From assembly GCA_947044405.1 (NCBI GenBank), contig CAMRHE010000157.1, forward strand, positions 4,478,501-4,542,500: 64,000 nt of DNA. The letters are read 5' to 3'. This document shows, piece by piece, positions 31,842-44,154 of the stretch. The notes under the pieces are model-generated. The model was given only the letters and a program-made list of their open reading frames with translations, was not told the DNA's origin and ran no database searches. Within the stretch, counting starts at the first letter, position 1; every line of letters begins with the position of its first letter. Position numbers and translations under genes: made by a program. Origin of the DNA: Leptodactylus fallax. Its lineage: Eukaryota; Chordata; Amphibia; Anura; Leptodactylidae.

Positions 31842-33490
31842 CAGTCATATGAAAAAGTTTGGGCACCCCTATTAATCTTAATCATTTTTAGTTCAAAATA
31901 TTTGGGTGTTTGCAACAGCCATTTCAATTTGATATATCTAATAACTGATGGACACAGTAATATTTCAGGATTGAAATGAGGTTTATTGTACTAACAGAAA
32001 ATGTGCAATATGCATTAAACCAAAATTTGACCGGTGCAAAAGTATGGGCACCTCAACAGAAAAGTGACATTAATATTTAGTAGCTCCTCCTTTTGCAAAA
32101 ATAACAGCCTCTAGTCGCTTCCTGTAGCTTTTAATCAGTTCCTGGATCCTGGATGAAGGTATTTTTGACCATTCCTCTTTACAAAACAATTCCAGTTCAG
32201 TTAAGTTTGATGGTCGCCGAGCATGGACAGCCCGCTTCAAATTATCCCACAGATGTTCAATGATATTCAGGTCTGGGGACTGGGATGGCCATTCCAGAAC
32301 ATTGTATTTGTTCCTCTGCATGAATGCCTGAGTAGATCTGGAGCTGTGTTTTGGATCATTGTCTTGCTGAAACATCCATCCCCGGCGTAACTTCAAATTC
32401 GTCACTGATTCTTGTACATTATTCTCAAGAATCTGCTGATACTGAGTTGAATCCATGCGACCCTCAACTTTAACAAGATTCCCGGTGCCGGCATTGGCCA
32501 CACAGCCCCAAAGCATGATGGAACCTCCACCAAATTTTACAGTGGGTAGCAAGTGTTTTTCTTGGAATGCTGTGTTTTTTGGACGCCATGCATAACGCCT
32601 TTTTGTATGACCAAACAACTCAATCTTTGTTTCATCAGTCCACAGGACCTTCTTCCAAAATGAAGCTGGCTTGTCCAAATGTGCTTTTGCATACCTCAGG
32701 CGACTCTGTTTGTGGCGTGCTTTCAGAAACAGCTTCTTTCGCATCACTCTCCCATACAGCTTCTCCTTGTGCAAAGTGTGCTGTATTGTTGACCGATGCA
32801 CAGTGACATCATCTGCAGCAAGATGATGCTGCAGCTCTTTGGAGGTGTTCTGTGGATTGTCCTTGACTGTTCTCACCATTCTTCTTCTCTGCCTTCCTGA
32901 TATTTTTCTTGGCCTGCCACTTCTGGGCTTAACAAGAACTGTCCCTGTGGTCTTCCATTTCCTTACTATGTTCCTCGCAGTGGAAACTGACAGGTTAAAT
33001 CTCTGAGACAACTTTTTGTATCCTTCCCCTGAACAACTATGTTGAACAATCTTTGTTTTCAGATCATTTGAGAGTTGTTTTGAGGAGCCCATGATGCCAC
33101 TCTTCAGAGGAGATTCAAATAGGAGAACAACTTGCAATTGGCCACCTTAAATACCTTTTCTCATGATTGGATACACCTGGCTATGAAGTTCAAAGCTCAG
33201 TGAGGTTACAAAACCAATTTTGTGCTTCAGTAAGTCAGTAAAAAGTAGTTAGGAGTATTCAAATCAATAAAATGATAAGGGTACCCAAATTTTTGCACCG
33301 GTCAAATTTTGGTTTAATGCATATTGCACATTTTCTGTTAGTACAATAAACCTCATTTCAATCCTGAAATATTACTGTGTCCATCAGTTATTAGATATAT
33401 CAAATTGAAATGGCTGTTGCAAACACCCAAATATTTAGAACTAAAAATGATTAAGATTAATAGGGGTGCCCAAACTTTTTCATATGACTG
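31842..33490 (-). mobile_element. Complete Tc1-like transposon 1
   Basis: 1649 bp flanked by TA on both sides. Ends are CAGTCATATGAAAAAG and its reverse complement. Terminal inverted repeats are about 210 bp (31842-32052 and 33280-33490) with a second GGGCACC-like motif at the inner edge of each, resembling the IR/DR arrangement. The arms differ at only a few positions and the transposase frame is open, so this is a young insertion. Confidence 0.93.
32070..33092 (-). CDS. Tc1-like transposase (uninterrupted, DD34E)
   Basis: Cut-and-paste DNA transposase of the Tc1/mariner superfamily, 340 residues from the MGSSKQLS start at 33092, the usual Tc1 length. An upstream in-frame Met at 33137 is less likely to be native. 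The N-terminal half has paired helix-turn-helix domains (about 1-115) separated by a GRPRK AT-hook-like stretch at about 59-63. The catalytic triad is D153 (WTDETKIELFG), D244 (QQDNDPKH) and E279 (SPDLNIIEHLW), with 34 residues between the last two. The glycine-rich box (FGGGSIMLWG) is present. There are no stops or frameshifts. It could be active, but that is inference from an intact frame. Confidence 0.93.
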   Translation of the reverse strand: MGSSKQLSNDLKTKIVQHSCSGEGYKKLSQRFNLSVSTARNIVRKWKTTGTVLVKPRSGRPRKISGRQRRRMVRTVKDNPQNTSKELQHHLAADDVTVHRSTIQHTLHKEKLYGRVMRKKLFLKARHKQSRLRYAKAHLDKPASFWKKVLWTDETKIELFGHTKRRYAWRPKNTAFQEKHLLPTVKFGGGSIMLWGCVANAGTGNLVKVEGRMDSTQYQQILENNVQESVTNLKLRRGWMFQQDNDPKHSSRSTQAFMQRNKYNVLEWPSQSPDLNIIEHLWDNLKRAVHARRPSNLTELELFCKEEWSKIPSSRIQELIKSYRKRLEAVIFAKGGATKY

Positions 33491-34174
33491 TATTTTGGGC
33501 ATTGTATGACCTAAGGTTGTAGTTCTACCTGTATTATTTGAGAGTGGGATATTTATATGCAGCCTCTGTCATATAACACCAGAAGCAAGTATGTATATTT
33601 TATAATGCCAGTGATATAACTGTTTGAAGTGACCCTCCCCTACCCTCATTTTCTCTACATGTTACACAAGCCGTTCTCCGTACATAGTGAGAAGCAGGGT
33701 ACAGTTCTCAATACAGAAGCAAGGGAAAGAATAAAGAGATGCAGGATTTCACAGAAAGGAGCCACAATTTCTTAATAAATTATATTACAGAATTTATTAA
33801 TGTTGCCAGAATAGTTATAGTATAGTTATAGTAAGAAATGTAAATAATATTACTATAGAATTTTTTACATATCTTTCATATTATTGTCTGATTGATTTAA
33901 TATAGTGGTTTTTATTTTCAAAACCTGCTTATTTTGTGAAGTTGCAAGTTTAGTGCTCAATGGGCGCTCCTTGTGAAGCTTCTCCCTCATTCCTTTTCAC
34001 AATTTTCTAGTTTGTGTGCCTAGGTCTTCTTCTTGCTCTCACACTGACATGGCTGTGCAAGCAGTGTTTTATGTGTGATAATGCAACTACCTCCTCAGGG
34101 ATATAATATACTATGCGCAGATTAAGGTGGCCAAACCTGCCAATTGTAGTGGGACGGATGGGCCATCTAATGTA

Positions 34175-35773
34175 CAGTGGGGGAAAAAAGTATTTAGTCA
34201 GCCACCAATTGTACAAGTTCTCCCACTTAAAAAGATGAGAGAGGCCTGTAATTGTCATCATAGGTAGACCTCAACTGTGAGAGACAAAATGAGAAAACAT
34301 ATCTAGAAAATCACATTGTCTGATTTTTTAAGAATTTATTTGCAAATTATGGTGGAATATAAATATTTGGTCAATAACAAAAGTTCATCTCAATACTTTG
34401 TTATATGTCCTTTGTTGGCAATGACAGAGGTCAAATGTTTTCTGTAAGTCTTCACAAGGTTGGCACACACTGTTGCTGGTATGTTGGCCCATTCCTCCAT
34501 GCAGATCTCCTCTAGAGCAGTGATGTTTTGGGGCTGTCGCTGGGCAACAGGAACTTTCAACTCCCTCCAAAGGTTTTCTATGGGGTTGATATCTGGAGAC
34601 TGGCTACACCACTCCAGGACCTTGAAATGCTTCTTATGAAGCCACTCCTTCATTGCCCTGGCGGTGTGCTTGGGATCATTGTCATGCTGAAAGACCCAGC
34701 CACGTTTCATCTTCAATGCCATTGCTGATGGAAGGAGGTTTGTACTCAAAATCTCACGATACATGGCCCCATTCATTCTTTCATGTACACGGATCAGTTG
34801 TCCTGGTGCCTTTGCAGAGAAGCAGCCCCAAAGCATGATGTTGCCACCCTCATGCTTCACAGTAGATATGGTGTTCTTTGGATGCAACTCAGCATTCACT
34901 CTCCTCCAAACACGACGAGTTGTGTTTCTATCAAACAGTTCTACTTCGGTTTCATCTGACCATATGACATTCTCCCAATGCTCTTCTGGAACATCCAAAT
35001 GCTCTCTAGCAAACTTCAGACGGGCCCAGATTTGTACTGGCTTAAGCACGGGGACACGTCTGGCACTGCAGGATAGTCCCTGGCAGCGTAGTGTGTTACT
35101 GACGCTAGCTTTTGTTACGTTAGTCCCAGCTTTCTGCAGGTCATTCACTAGGTCCCCCCGTGTGGTTCTGGGATTTTTGCTCACCGTTCTTGTGATCATT
35201 TTGATCCCACGGGGTGAGATCTTGCGTGGAGCCCCTGATCGAGGGAGATTATCAGTGGTCTTGTATGTCTTCCATTTTCTAATTATTGCTCCCACAGTTG
35301 ATTTCTTCACATCAAACTGCTTGCCTATTGCAGATTCAGTCTTCCCAGCCTGGTGCAGGTCTACAATTTTGTTTCTGGTGTCCTTCCAACTCTTTGGTCT
35401 TCACCATAGTGGAGTTTGGAGTGTGACTGTTTTAGGTTGTGGACAGGTGTCTTTTATACTAATAACCATTTCAAACAGGTGCCATTACTACAGGTAATGA
35501 GTGGAGGACAGAGGAGCCTCTTAAAGAAGTAGTTACAGGTCTGTGAGAGCCAGAAATCTTGCTTGTTTTTAGGTGACCAAATACTTATTTTCCACCATAA
35601 TTTGCAAATAAATTCTTTAAAAATCAGACAATGTGATTTTCTGGATTTGTTTTCTCATTTTGTCTCTCATAGTTGAGGTCTACCTATGATGTGGATTACA
35701 GGCCTCTCTCATCTTTTTAAGTGGGAGAACTTGCACAATTGGTGGCTGACTAAATACTTTTTTTTCCCCACTG
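34175..35773 (-). mobile_element. Tc1-like transposon 2, near complete
   Basis: 1599 bp flanked by TA. Ends are CAGTGGGGGAAAAAAGTATT and its inverted match AATACTTTTTTTTCCCCACTG. Terminal inverted repeats are about 200 bp (34175-34373 and 35574-35773) with an inner GGTGACCAAATACTT-type motif. Belongs to a different family from transposon 1, 685 bp away. Confidence 0.92.
34390..35407 (-). pseudogene. Tc1-like transposase with N-terminal frameshift
   Basis: The 306-codon frame at 35310-34390 contains most of a Tc1 transposase: second helix-turn-helix, APRKIS linker, [11 protein letters not shown] (D119 of this frame), QHDNDPKH (D210) and [12 protein letters not shown] (E245), giving DD34E. The family's start ATG is at 35407, and its first residues read [10 protein letters not shown] one-base difference around 35370-35380 then shifts frame, and the first helix-turn-helix continues in the other frame ([15 protein letters not shown]). 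An internal start at 35310 would lack the first DNA-binding helices, so a single indel has probably inactivated it. Confidence 0.88.
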
Positions 35774-36035
35774 TATATGGGGGCACTTGACTCTCCACTG
35801 ACAGAAGATGTCAGGAGGAGGAGGATGGATGGTGCTGGATTCTTTTGTTCTCACTGGAGACAAACCACTGCCTAAGGTGTCTGTCATCAGCTTACTCTCC
35901 TCTCCCCATGCAGAACACAATTCTGCTTGGAATAGCTGTATGTGCAAATCTATAGGTGAATTAATAAATCTAAAAACACAGCCTACTTTAGGCCCCATAG
36001 CACTCAAAAAGGATCTGATAGAGACACCCATCTAA

Positions 36036-36465
36036 TAGTGTGTTGGTATTCCTTGATCTTCAGAACCACAGTAATTTATCCACTGCTCAGTGACACAGTT
36101 TACACTTTTTTACCTACTAGAGTCTCGACTTGCTGATATAGCCCATCCTTGCTAAGGAACAATCAGTTTTACATTCAAACACATTAGTTGGAGCACAAAT
36201 GTTGTATTTGGCTCCAAGTTGCTTGGCTGTACACCACCTGTTCATGCTGTCCTATGACCTCTTTATTTGATGAGTTGTTTATACCATCAGGGTTCCCTTT
36301 TCTAGATTTTTTTTCTTAAACCACACCATTCTCGGTATACTTATGACACAATTGCACGACCAAGTTGTCAGTTTTTGAAACACTGGCCCCCATCTAGTCT
36401 ACAAAAAACAAGATATGGTGTGTTTACAAGGTTCAATAAATTCACATCCTAGTATCTCGGGATAA

Positions 36466-36509
<44 letters not shown>

Positions 36510-38186
36510 TGTACAAATAATTTAAAACATTTCAAAAGCATACACATGCTAAATACAAAACCCTAGAGCGGCCCTCCCAATATGGGACATGCTTGTCTGT
36601 GGTTCCTATAAACAATAATAATAGTACTGGATATCCAATGCAATCACCATCTATATATAAAACATATTCTCCATAACAAAATATTGCACCACAATGATCA
36701 AGAACAATTACTTTTTTTTTGACCAGGTAGGGACCGGGACACCACGCATATCACCCAAAGGCTTCCTCAAGAGTGTATTGCTTTTTGGGTGTGTGGCTAT
36801 ATACGTAGCTCCTGGTGCCCCTTCTAGTCTAACACTGAGGACCATATCTTATTTGAAGTCACTGTGTGCATTCAATTCTCCCCTTATTATGTGGTTTTAC
36901 ACTGAAATGAAGGCACACTGCTGCTTAATTCAGTTCTGTAGGACTGCCAGAGATAACCGTGAGCACTACTTGACATATGTTCTGTGGCTTTATAGAGATG
37001 AATGGAGCGCCAGTGTGCAAGTGTGACTGCTGCTCCAGTCCAACTGGAGGATTTAGAACCAACAGTTGGACCCCCGTAGTTCATATGTTTATCCTCTATA
37101 CTCTGGACAGTATAGCTGGCCTTAGACATGAAATAACTTCAGTTATTTCAAAGTACAAAGGAGAATAAGCCATTGTTAGACATCTTTATTAATGGCTTAC
37201 TTCTTGCAGGAACAAATTACTTCTTCTGGGAATCCAACATGCCAAATCCAACATGAAATGGGGAAGCACACATAGATAATCCCACCAAAGGCAAGTCTAA
37301 TGTATAATGGCACCTGAAATCTGTAACAATAAGTCCAGTACTGTAATCTTGTAAAAATATCCAACTGAAACAGCTGAAATCTGTAGTTCTTATCACTTAT
37401 GCTGATATAGAAAGTCTTCATACTATAGTTTACCCTGTTGTTTCCTCTACCTACTAGCTAGTCACATATAAACAAGGTCATATGTATGATCTTCAGGACT
37501 AGAACAACAGATTCAACTATAGATCTCTAAAATCAATACACTTCTACTATAAGTATATATACTTAAACATAATCACACAACATAGCTAGAAATGAGTAAA
37601 TTAACTTTCTTAGCAGGAGCTAAATATTTCACTAAAAAGACAGATCATCTATTAACAGAGTGAAGTGAAAGAAGTCGCTTTATGACATGCGATATAGTCA
37701 TTAATGGAAGTAGTCATGGTACCGGGGTGCTTGTCCCTTACAGGTGTTGCTCTTTGTTGACTTAAGATTGCATTTCGATTGAAGATATTGACTTTACATG
37801 AAGAGAAGATTAATTGTTACTTATCTCCAGGGATTCCTTTATTGTAGGTTCACTGTCAGACCCTTATCTGACCTTGCTGTAATTTCACTTAATTTGCCCA
37901 AAGGTATCTTACATTCTGAACATGTCAGCTGATTAAAATCTTGAAGAACAAAGTCTTGACAGAATGAGGAAGTGCTTGAAGTAATGACCCCAGACTAGGA
38001 GAATCTCCAAAGATATAATAAGCACTCAGCATAGGAACTCATGTCACCCCCTACATAGTGGTAGAAGTTAATGTGACCCTTTATGCTTTTTCATGTTTTC
38101 AGACATAGTTGAGTGTTCAATATTTTATTCTACTATTCTACTGAGCTTTCTTTCTACGCAGCGTCCATAGCATTTGTCATCCAGTC
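36036..38186. other. Non-coding; (TA)n at 36472-36506
   Basis: No gene recognised. Contains one TA microsatellite. Small open frames have no motif. Confidence 0.45.
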
Positions 38187-38754
38187 TTAAAGGGAATGTG
38201 GCACCAGAAAATGACTTATTTTTTAAATCAAGTTTTATAGTAAGCACATTTCTAAATAATTTTTGGCCAGTGTTTTTCAATTTCCCATATTATTACTACA
38301 GTATATTTTCAAAATTCCTAACAATCCTATAGTCCTATATTCCTAACAATCCTATAGTCCAGATTTTGTCCACTACACCAAGTAATATGCTGAGACTTCC
38401 TGTTTTTTATCAGCACACAATTCACAATTATCCTGTATATGTAGATAAGACACAGAATCCACCAGTTACAATAAGTGATTTCACACTTTATCTACTCCCC
38501 TCTCTACACAATGACCTCTGCACAGGTCACAAAGCATACCTAGAAAGCTCTCTCACATAAGTCAATAGGGTCTGCTCCTATAGTCCATCTCTATAAATCA
38601 GGCAGTGATAAACTATTTTAGTCTTAATGGCAAGTTGGAATTGCAAGATTTTTAGAATTTTTTAAAATATAGATAATAACATTAAATATTAAAAACAACA
38701 TCACCAACATGATTTAAACAATAGGTCAATTTCTGGCCATACAGTCCCTATAAA
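38187..38754. mobile_element. MITE with AGGGAATGTGGC ends
   Basis: Starts TTAAAGGGAATGTGGCACC and ends, in reverse, TTTATAGGGACTGTATGGCC. The arms continue as AGAAAATGACTTATT / AGAAATTGACCTATTG and TTTAAATCA on both sides. An internal direct repeat, TTCCTAACAATCCTATAGTC, occurs twice at 38310-38360. Non-coding. Confidence 0.7.
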
Positions 38755-40532
38755 ACAGCCCCTGAAAAACACATGAATCTCCACATTTCATTCCATGACA
38801 GTACAGTTATGCATTTTGAGTTTACCACAGATATACACTATTCAACATGTTTATTTTTATATTTTTCCTTCTGGATTTTACTCCCCGACTTTTATGAAGA
38901 AGATCAAAGCATCATAGAAGCTATTTGATGCAAAATTGCCGTTTATTCATAGCATTACATCCGTAATAAAGTGCAATATTTCAGCTGAACAGCATGGTTG
39001 ACAAAGACAGTTTGTTCTACAATGCAATGATTTAAAGCATACCTTTCATTTCAGGTGGCTTTTTAGGATAAGCCTCTATTTGTTTGTACTTAAGGAGTAA
39101 CACTATTTCTGGCGATTATATGACTTATATTTTGCATTATTTAGAAATCCCCCCCCTCCTTGCAGGGTTTATCTGTACTTTGCATTTCTCTCTGAACTGG
39201 TGGGTGCATACTAGCTGCCATACACTACAATACCATACACAGTAAATAGAGAATAATCTGCTCCATAACCATCTCTTACTCAGAAACATCCCAAGGACCA
39301 AGAAGGGCATTGATAGAGAAGTACCTGCATTGATGAATGACACCAAACCATCTAGGGAAAGTGTTAGTGACTGCAGGAGCTAGGTTTACCTCCACTTTAA
39401 TATGATACTCTAGTATTAGCCTGACAGCTGTCCATATGTGATTCCCTTTTAAGGCTAACTATCGGGCTGCAGTGCAATTTCCTCCCCTAACTAGCAATAC
39501 ACAACCTGCATGTGCTCTGTAGTTATGCAACTTTGCACCCTATAGGTTTATGATGGTGTTCTACATATTTAATATAAGTCTCTGGATACCTTTATTTCCA
39601 GTTGCCTTCCTTGGAACTTCCTACTGTCCTGTTTGAGTATTGTTTATTTCTCATTTTTTTGTAGATTTTATGATCATATTATTACTCTTGTTGTAGTGTT
39701 GTTTGATCCTTCCTTATAACAAGTCATAGCTGGTTATTGATGGTTACTGTAGAGATGAAGTGGTGGAAGTGGGTGGTATACCACTTCAGATCATGTGATA
39801 TGTTTATATGACATTCTAATGGTTTTTTAATGGTTACATTTTAAATAAAAGCTGTGACTGCTCTCCCCCCTTCCCCAACAAATAGTGTTGTGTGTTATTC
39901 ATGGTATGGTGTGTTATTTATAATAAGGGAGTTGGGCATCCATCATTGGTTTTGGGTAATTGTAGTCTCTGCAGTCTCAGAATAAAGTACTTGAGCTGTG
40001 ATAGAAAGGTCTTGTTTAGCTGCAGTATAAGCCTAAACCTGTCTGTCTTTTTTTGTCTATCTCAGTTACTGCTCACTTCTCGCCTCTGCCCTCTCCATAG
40101 CCCTCTATAAACACGTCTCATCTGATGTGTGTGACCTGCAGTTCCACTTGATGTAGAGATTTTAGTGTCAAAGTCAATATAAGTGGGGAGAGAGGCAGGG
40201 GGAATACTGTTTATTTAAATGACAATGGCCATTTAAATAACTCCCTGTGAGCTCCTGTGGTGTTCTTTATAAAAGTCTGGATATTGAAGTTTGGATAATG
40301 AGCGACTGGCACCCCAAATAATATTGTGCACAGTAGAGCTGCACCCTCAACTTCTCTTACTACTATACTTCCTTGGGTCCTGATGCTACATCTATAAAAT
40401 GTTCTTCCACCTGCCATGTGTCATTTATATTACTTAGGTCATCTAATATGTCAGAGTGACCTTTAAGTTAAAGTAGCCCCTCCCCACATCCTTATAGCCT
40501 CATGATACTTTCAATTGCATTTATTTTTTCCA
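38755..40532. other. Non-coding, repeat-like, no gene
   Basis: Unassigned sequence. The 39040-39400 and 39970-40480 stretches share the style of other dispersed repeats, but boundaries cannot be drawn by eye. Confidence 0.4.
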
Positions 40533-41013
40533 TTAAAGGGGTTGTTCCACTATCCTCAGGATAGAGAATAAGTGCCAGATCATTGGGAGTCTGACCGCTG
40601 GGACTCCCTGTGGATAGGGGAAAAGTGTGTATGATAGAATTTAAGAATTTAAGAATGCAAGAAACAAAAATGTTTTTTTTTTTTAGGATAGGTCATCAGT
40701 GTCAAGTCAGTTACCTGGCATCACAATGATATGTATAATAATAGCACTTCCGGTTTGTATGAGCTAGAGGACCAAACCTCATGAACATTTGTCTAAATGA
40801 ATCTCATGAGGTTTGCCTATCTCTACTAATGACATTAGGAGTGAGTAGTGTGGTGGCTAAGCATGGACATCACCATTTTATTCATATGGGGCACTTGCGG
40901 ACCCCTGTTCTCTTGATCACTGGGAGTCCCTGATGTCGGCACCCAGTTATCTTACATTTATCCCCTATACTGTGTATAGAGAATAAATATTATTTGAGGT
41001 TACACCCCTTTAA
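40533..41013. mobile_element. TTAA-flanked MITE, copy D
   Basis: Begins TTAAAGGGGTTGTTCC and ends GTTACACCCCTTTAA, the terminal pattern of copies A-C. Internal TCACTGGGAGTCC and GGACTCCCTG words are inverted with respect to each other. Confidence 0.6.
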
Positions 41014-41300
41014 GGCTGCCATACACATAAGGGAAATGTAAGTAGATGATCCTATGTTTATGGGGGTCTGCTGACTCTTCCCTAACAGATGATGTTGGGT
41101 TGAAGGATTGGGCATGTTGAATTTTAACGCCTTATTCTTTTGTACACAGGGGAGATTAACCTCCATCAGAGGTGTCTTGCAATGACTCACTCCTCTCTTT
41201 CAATTCAGAACATATGCATGCTCAACCAAACCAAGCGTCTACGGGTATGTGCTGCTGACTGAAAGAGTGTTCAAGGCAACATCTGTTGAAGGTATATGGG
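41014..41300. repeat. Dispersed repeat (GGCTGCCATACACAT)
   Basis: Begins GGCTGCCATACACATAAGGG and contains CCCTAACAGATGATGTTGG. Related to 57900-58125 (reverse) and to the repeat split by Tc1 element 2. Non-coding. Confidence 0.5.
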
Positions 41301-41912
41301 ATTGTTCAAAGTAAATATACACACACTGGGGCTTATTACTAATACTAGCATTCTAGCATACCATTAAGCAATATGGTAGTTAGTAATTACACTATACTGT
41401 ACACTATACATTTGTACATGCGTATGTATCTTGGTATATATTTACTTTTAAACTTTTATTTTCTAAAACAGTTTCAATAAGTAAAGCTATGTCTGTCTTA
41501 GGACAGTCTTTTAAAACACGTCATTTCTATAAATATCTTTCCAATTAATGTAGCACATAAAACATAAGTGAGAGAAATCAATGTAAACTCAAGATATACT
41601 GTATACAGTATATTCCTGTCCTATTACGTTGCCGTGTGATATAATGCATCTATTAACTATTTATTGCTTCTCTCACATAGTAATACATGAAACCAATTAT
41701 TTTCTGTAGATTTTGACAGTAGGACACTGCTGCTATGCTTCTGTATTGCAATCCTCTGAGATGTTAATTATGAATGCCATTGAGTTTTGTGGCACGTAAG
41801 CTATCGCTCATCCAACCAAAAGGGAATAATATCTCTATTATTAGGAAAGCACATCTCTTCCTGTACATAGCAGAATTCCTGGAATCCGTGACAGAAGCCA
41901 GGTTGACCTTTG

Positions 41913-41916
<4 letters not shown>

Positions 41917-41965
<49 letters not shown>

Positions 41966-41972
41966 TATATAT
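41917..41972. repeat. (TA)n microsatellite
   Basis: Nearly 56 bases of alternating T and A with one phase slip. It makes short artefactual frames on both strands. Confidence 0.95.
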
Positions 41973-42460
41973 GATCTTTTTTTTTTCTCTTTAAGAATGA
42001 CATACCATGTGAGGTAGTAGTGGACCAGAGTCTACCCTTTACTTTTCCCACTTTTCCCAAGAAGAGGCTCTGCAGCAGCATGTGTTGTATAATAATATAA
42101 GGAATAATATATTCCCTACTATAAATTATAAAGAGCATGAGAAGTCACCATGAAGTTCTTGGAATGTGCAAACGTGGTTGATGGCAGTATCAGCAGTGAG
42201 ATATCCTATGATCAAATTATCATTAGCTGATCTGTGGAACAAGAAATGAAAGGAGAAAGCAAAACACCCTGTTACAGCTAGGGATTCATGACCACTTTGT
42301 CCGTAACTCCCGACACACAATCAAATATCGCCGAGTCGCCTGTGATTCCTTAACTAATGTAAGTGAATGGAGTCACATTACAATTCCAAGGACTTCTAGT
42401 CACAAAAAAACAGCAGTAAATTTACATAGTTTTGTGCAGTCACATTTTTGAGGCAGAATT

Positions 42461-42685
42461 CACCTAAAAAAAATGCCTCCCACATTGCGGAAACACAGCT
42501 TTTGTTGAAGATTTTGCTGTGGTTTTTTGAGTCAAAGCTAGGAGTGGATTGAGCAAAAGGGAGAACTATAAGCAATTCTTACATATTTCCCATTCCTATT
42601 GTAGCCACTCTTGGCTTTGGCTCAAAAAACCACAGCAAAATTTGCACCATAAAAAGCTGCTTTTCCACAACATGGGGCCTTAGCC
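42461..42685. mobile_element. Palindromic MITE, copy 1 (GGCCTTAGCC end)
   Basis: The arms TTTTGCTGTGGTTTTTTGAG (42508) and CTCAAAAAACCACAGCAAAA (42621) are exact complements. The outer parts pair with mismatches. The right end is GGGGCCTTAGCC. Same family as 46181-46402. Confidence 0.8.
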
Positions 42686-42729
42686 TTGGGCACCATGTAA
42701 GGTTTCAATGTAAGGGTTTCAAGGTTTGT

Positions 42730-43136
42730 TTAAAAGGAACCTGTCACACAGAAAATGCTGTTCCGTCTGCATGCAGCATACTGTAGAACAGAAGGAGCTG
42801 AGCAGATCGATATATAATTTCTTGGGAAAAGGTTCAGTATAATCTGTCATTTATCTACTGACATCTCTGCTCTATGTTATGTTATAAAGTCAAGGAGGTG
42901 GTCCTATCAGTGACTGACAGCCTGCCCTCTATGACTATGCAAACAGAGATAGCTGTCAATCACTGATAGGGCCACCTCCTTGACTCCTTGGCATAGGAAG
43001 AACAGAGATTACAATGGATACATGATAAGTTATACTAAATCTTTTCACACAAAACTACATATCAATCTGCTCAGCTCTATTTGCTCTATAACTTGCTGCC
43101 CATAGATTGAAGAAGCATTTTTAATGTGACAGGTTA
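42730..43136. mobile_element. Fold-back MITE (GGAACCTGTCAC ends)
   Basis: Left AGGAACCTGTCACACAG and right AATGTGACAGGTT bound 407 bases. Long inner arms include TCAAGGAGGTGGTCCTATCA at 42892 and TGATAGGGCCACCTCCTTGA at 42963. Non-coding. Confidence 0.8.
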
Positions 43137-44154
43137 CGGAATGACCGAATGACCTGCAAACTATTCAGAACAAGATTTTTACATCTTCACTTTATCAGTA
43201 CATAATGCTACTCCACAGACCTTCATGTTACTTCTTTCCCATGGAATATAAATTATGTACACAAAAACCAATATATCAGAGCATCATTTACTGACATTAG
43301 AAAGAGACTAAATAATTGAAGCAAATTGTTCTCATCTCTTCTGTAGATGCCTCCAGTTATAGTTACTTAAACTAAATGTGCTCAATAGTCTATTATATAT
43401 TATAATGGCTCACAAAGACAGATTCATAAGATCATGCAGAGAATATATTTACTTGCCAGTGTCTGCAGGACCTCATAAATTCTTGCTAGAGATCAGACCC
43501 ATCAGCAAGCTCTGCAGGTCATATGACATATACCTGAATATGGGTCATTTTCTTTGGTATGTGCTCTGGTTGAAGAAGACCAAAAGTGTCAAGTAGAAAA
43601 AAATTGTAAATGTAAATTACAAAATGGATTCATTTCCATGCACATTAAATTATTGTGGTCTGAATCTGCTGTGAACATAAAGGGGTTTGCCACTAAAATG
43701 TCATTTTTCATAAGTGAATGATACATCACTGTAAGAAAATTACTAAAGTAATGTTATTGTAACGTCTCCCATTCCCCACCTCAGACAATGCATTCTGCTT
43801 GGACTGCACAGAGCTCCCAACTAGTAATGGCAGTGTATGGGAAAGGGGGGTGGTTCATGTGACAGACCCCACCATCAGCTTCCTCACACTGCAGCTGTGC
43901 ATTGCTTCAAAGTGGAGGAATCTGATGGTCACATGACCCTCCATTAGCCACCATTACCAGGTGGGACCAAAGCATTACCTGAGAGGTGAGGGGTATATCA
44001 AAGTTTTTCTACATTACATTCGTATTGTAAGTTGCTCACTCAGCCTTTCCCTTGCTTATGTAAAAATAACATCAATGCTAAAACCCCACGTTGCAGAAAT
44101 GCAGAATTTTTGGCTGCTGCAGAAATGCAGTGAAAACAAACACTGTGTTTAAGG
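43137..44154. other. Non-coding, no recognised feature
   Basis: No coding signal. The stretch beginning AAAGGGGTTTGCCACTAAA (43680) resembles the start of a TTAA-type MITE, but no matching right end was found. Confidence 0.4.

Larger units (their letters stand above)
31690..33770. repeat. Older inverted repeat split by Tc1 insertion
   Basis: The left arm (about 31690-31839) and right arm (about 33610-33770) are reverse complements. For example, TATCTCTTTATTCTTTCCC at 31716 pairs with GGGAAAGAATAAAGAGAT at 33723, and GGTAGGGGAGGGTC at 31812 pairs with GACCCTCCCCTACC at 33632. The Tc1 element at 31842-33490 interrupts the loop side of the left arm. Without it, arms of ~150 bp with a ~130-base loop would form a classic fold-back element. 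Confidence 0.8.
34125..36035. mobile_element. Host repeat interrupted by Tc1 element 2
   Basis: The left fragment (34125-34174, AAGGTGGCCAAACCTGCC) and right fragment (35776-36035, GGGGGCACTTGACTCTCC) resemble, in order, the repeats at 41013-41300 and 57900-58125 (reverse). Shared words include CCTAACAGATGAT/CACTGACAGAAGATG and ACTCTCCTCTC. The family is short and non-coding. Confidence 0.45.

Noticed and set aside
34763..35497. Forward 244-codon frame
   Set aside because: Antisense shadow of the Tc1 transposase on the minus strand.
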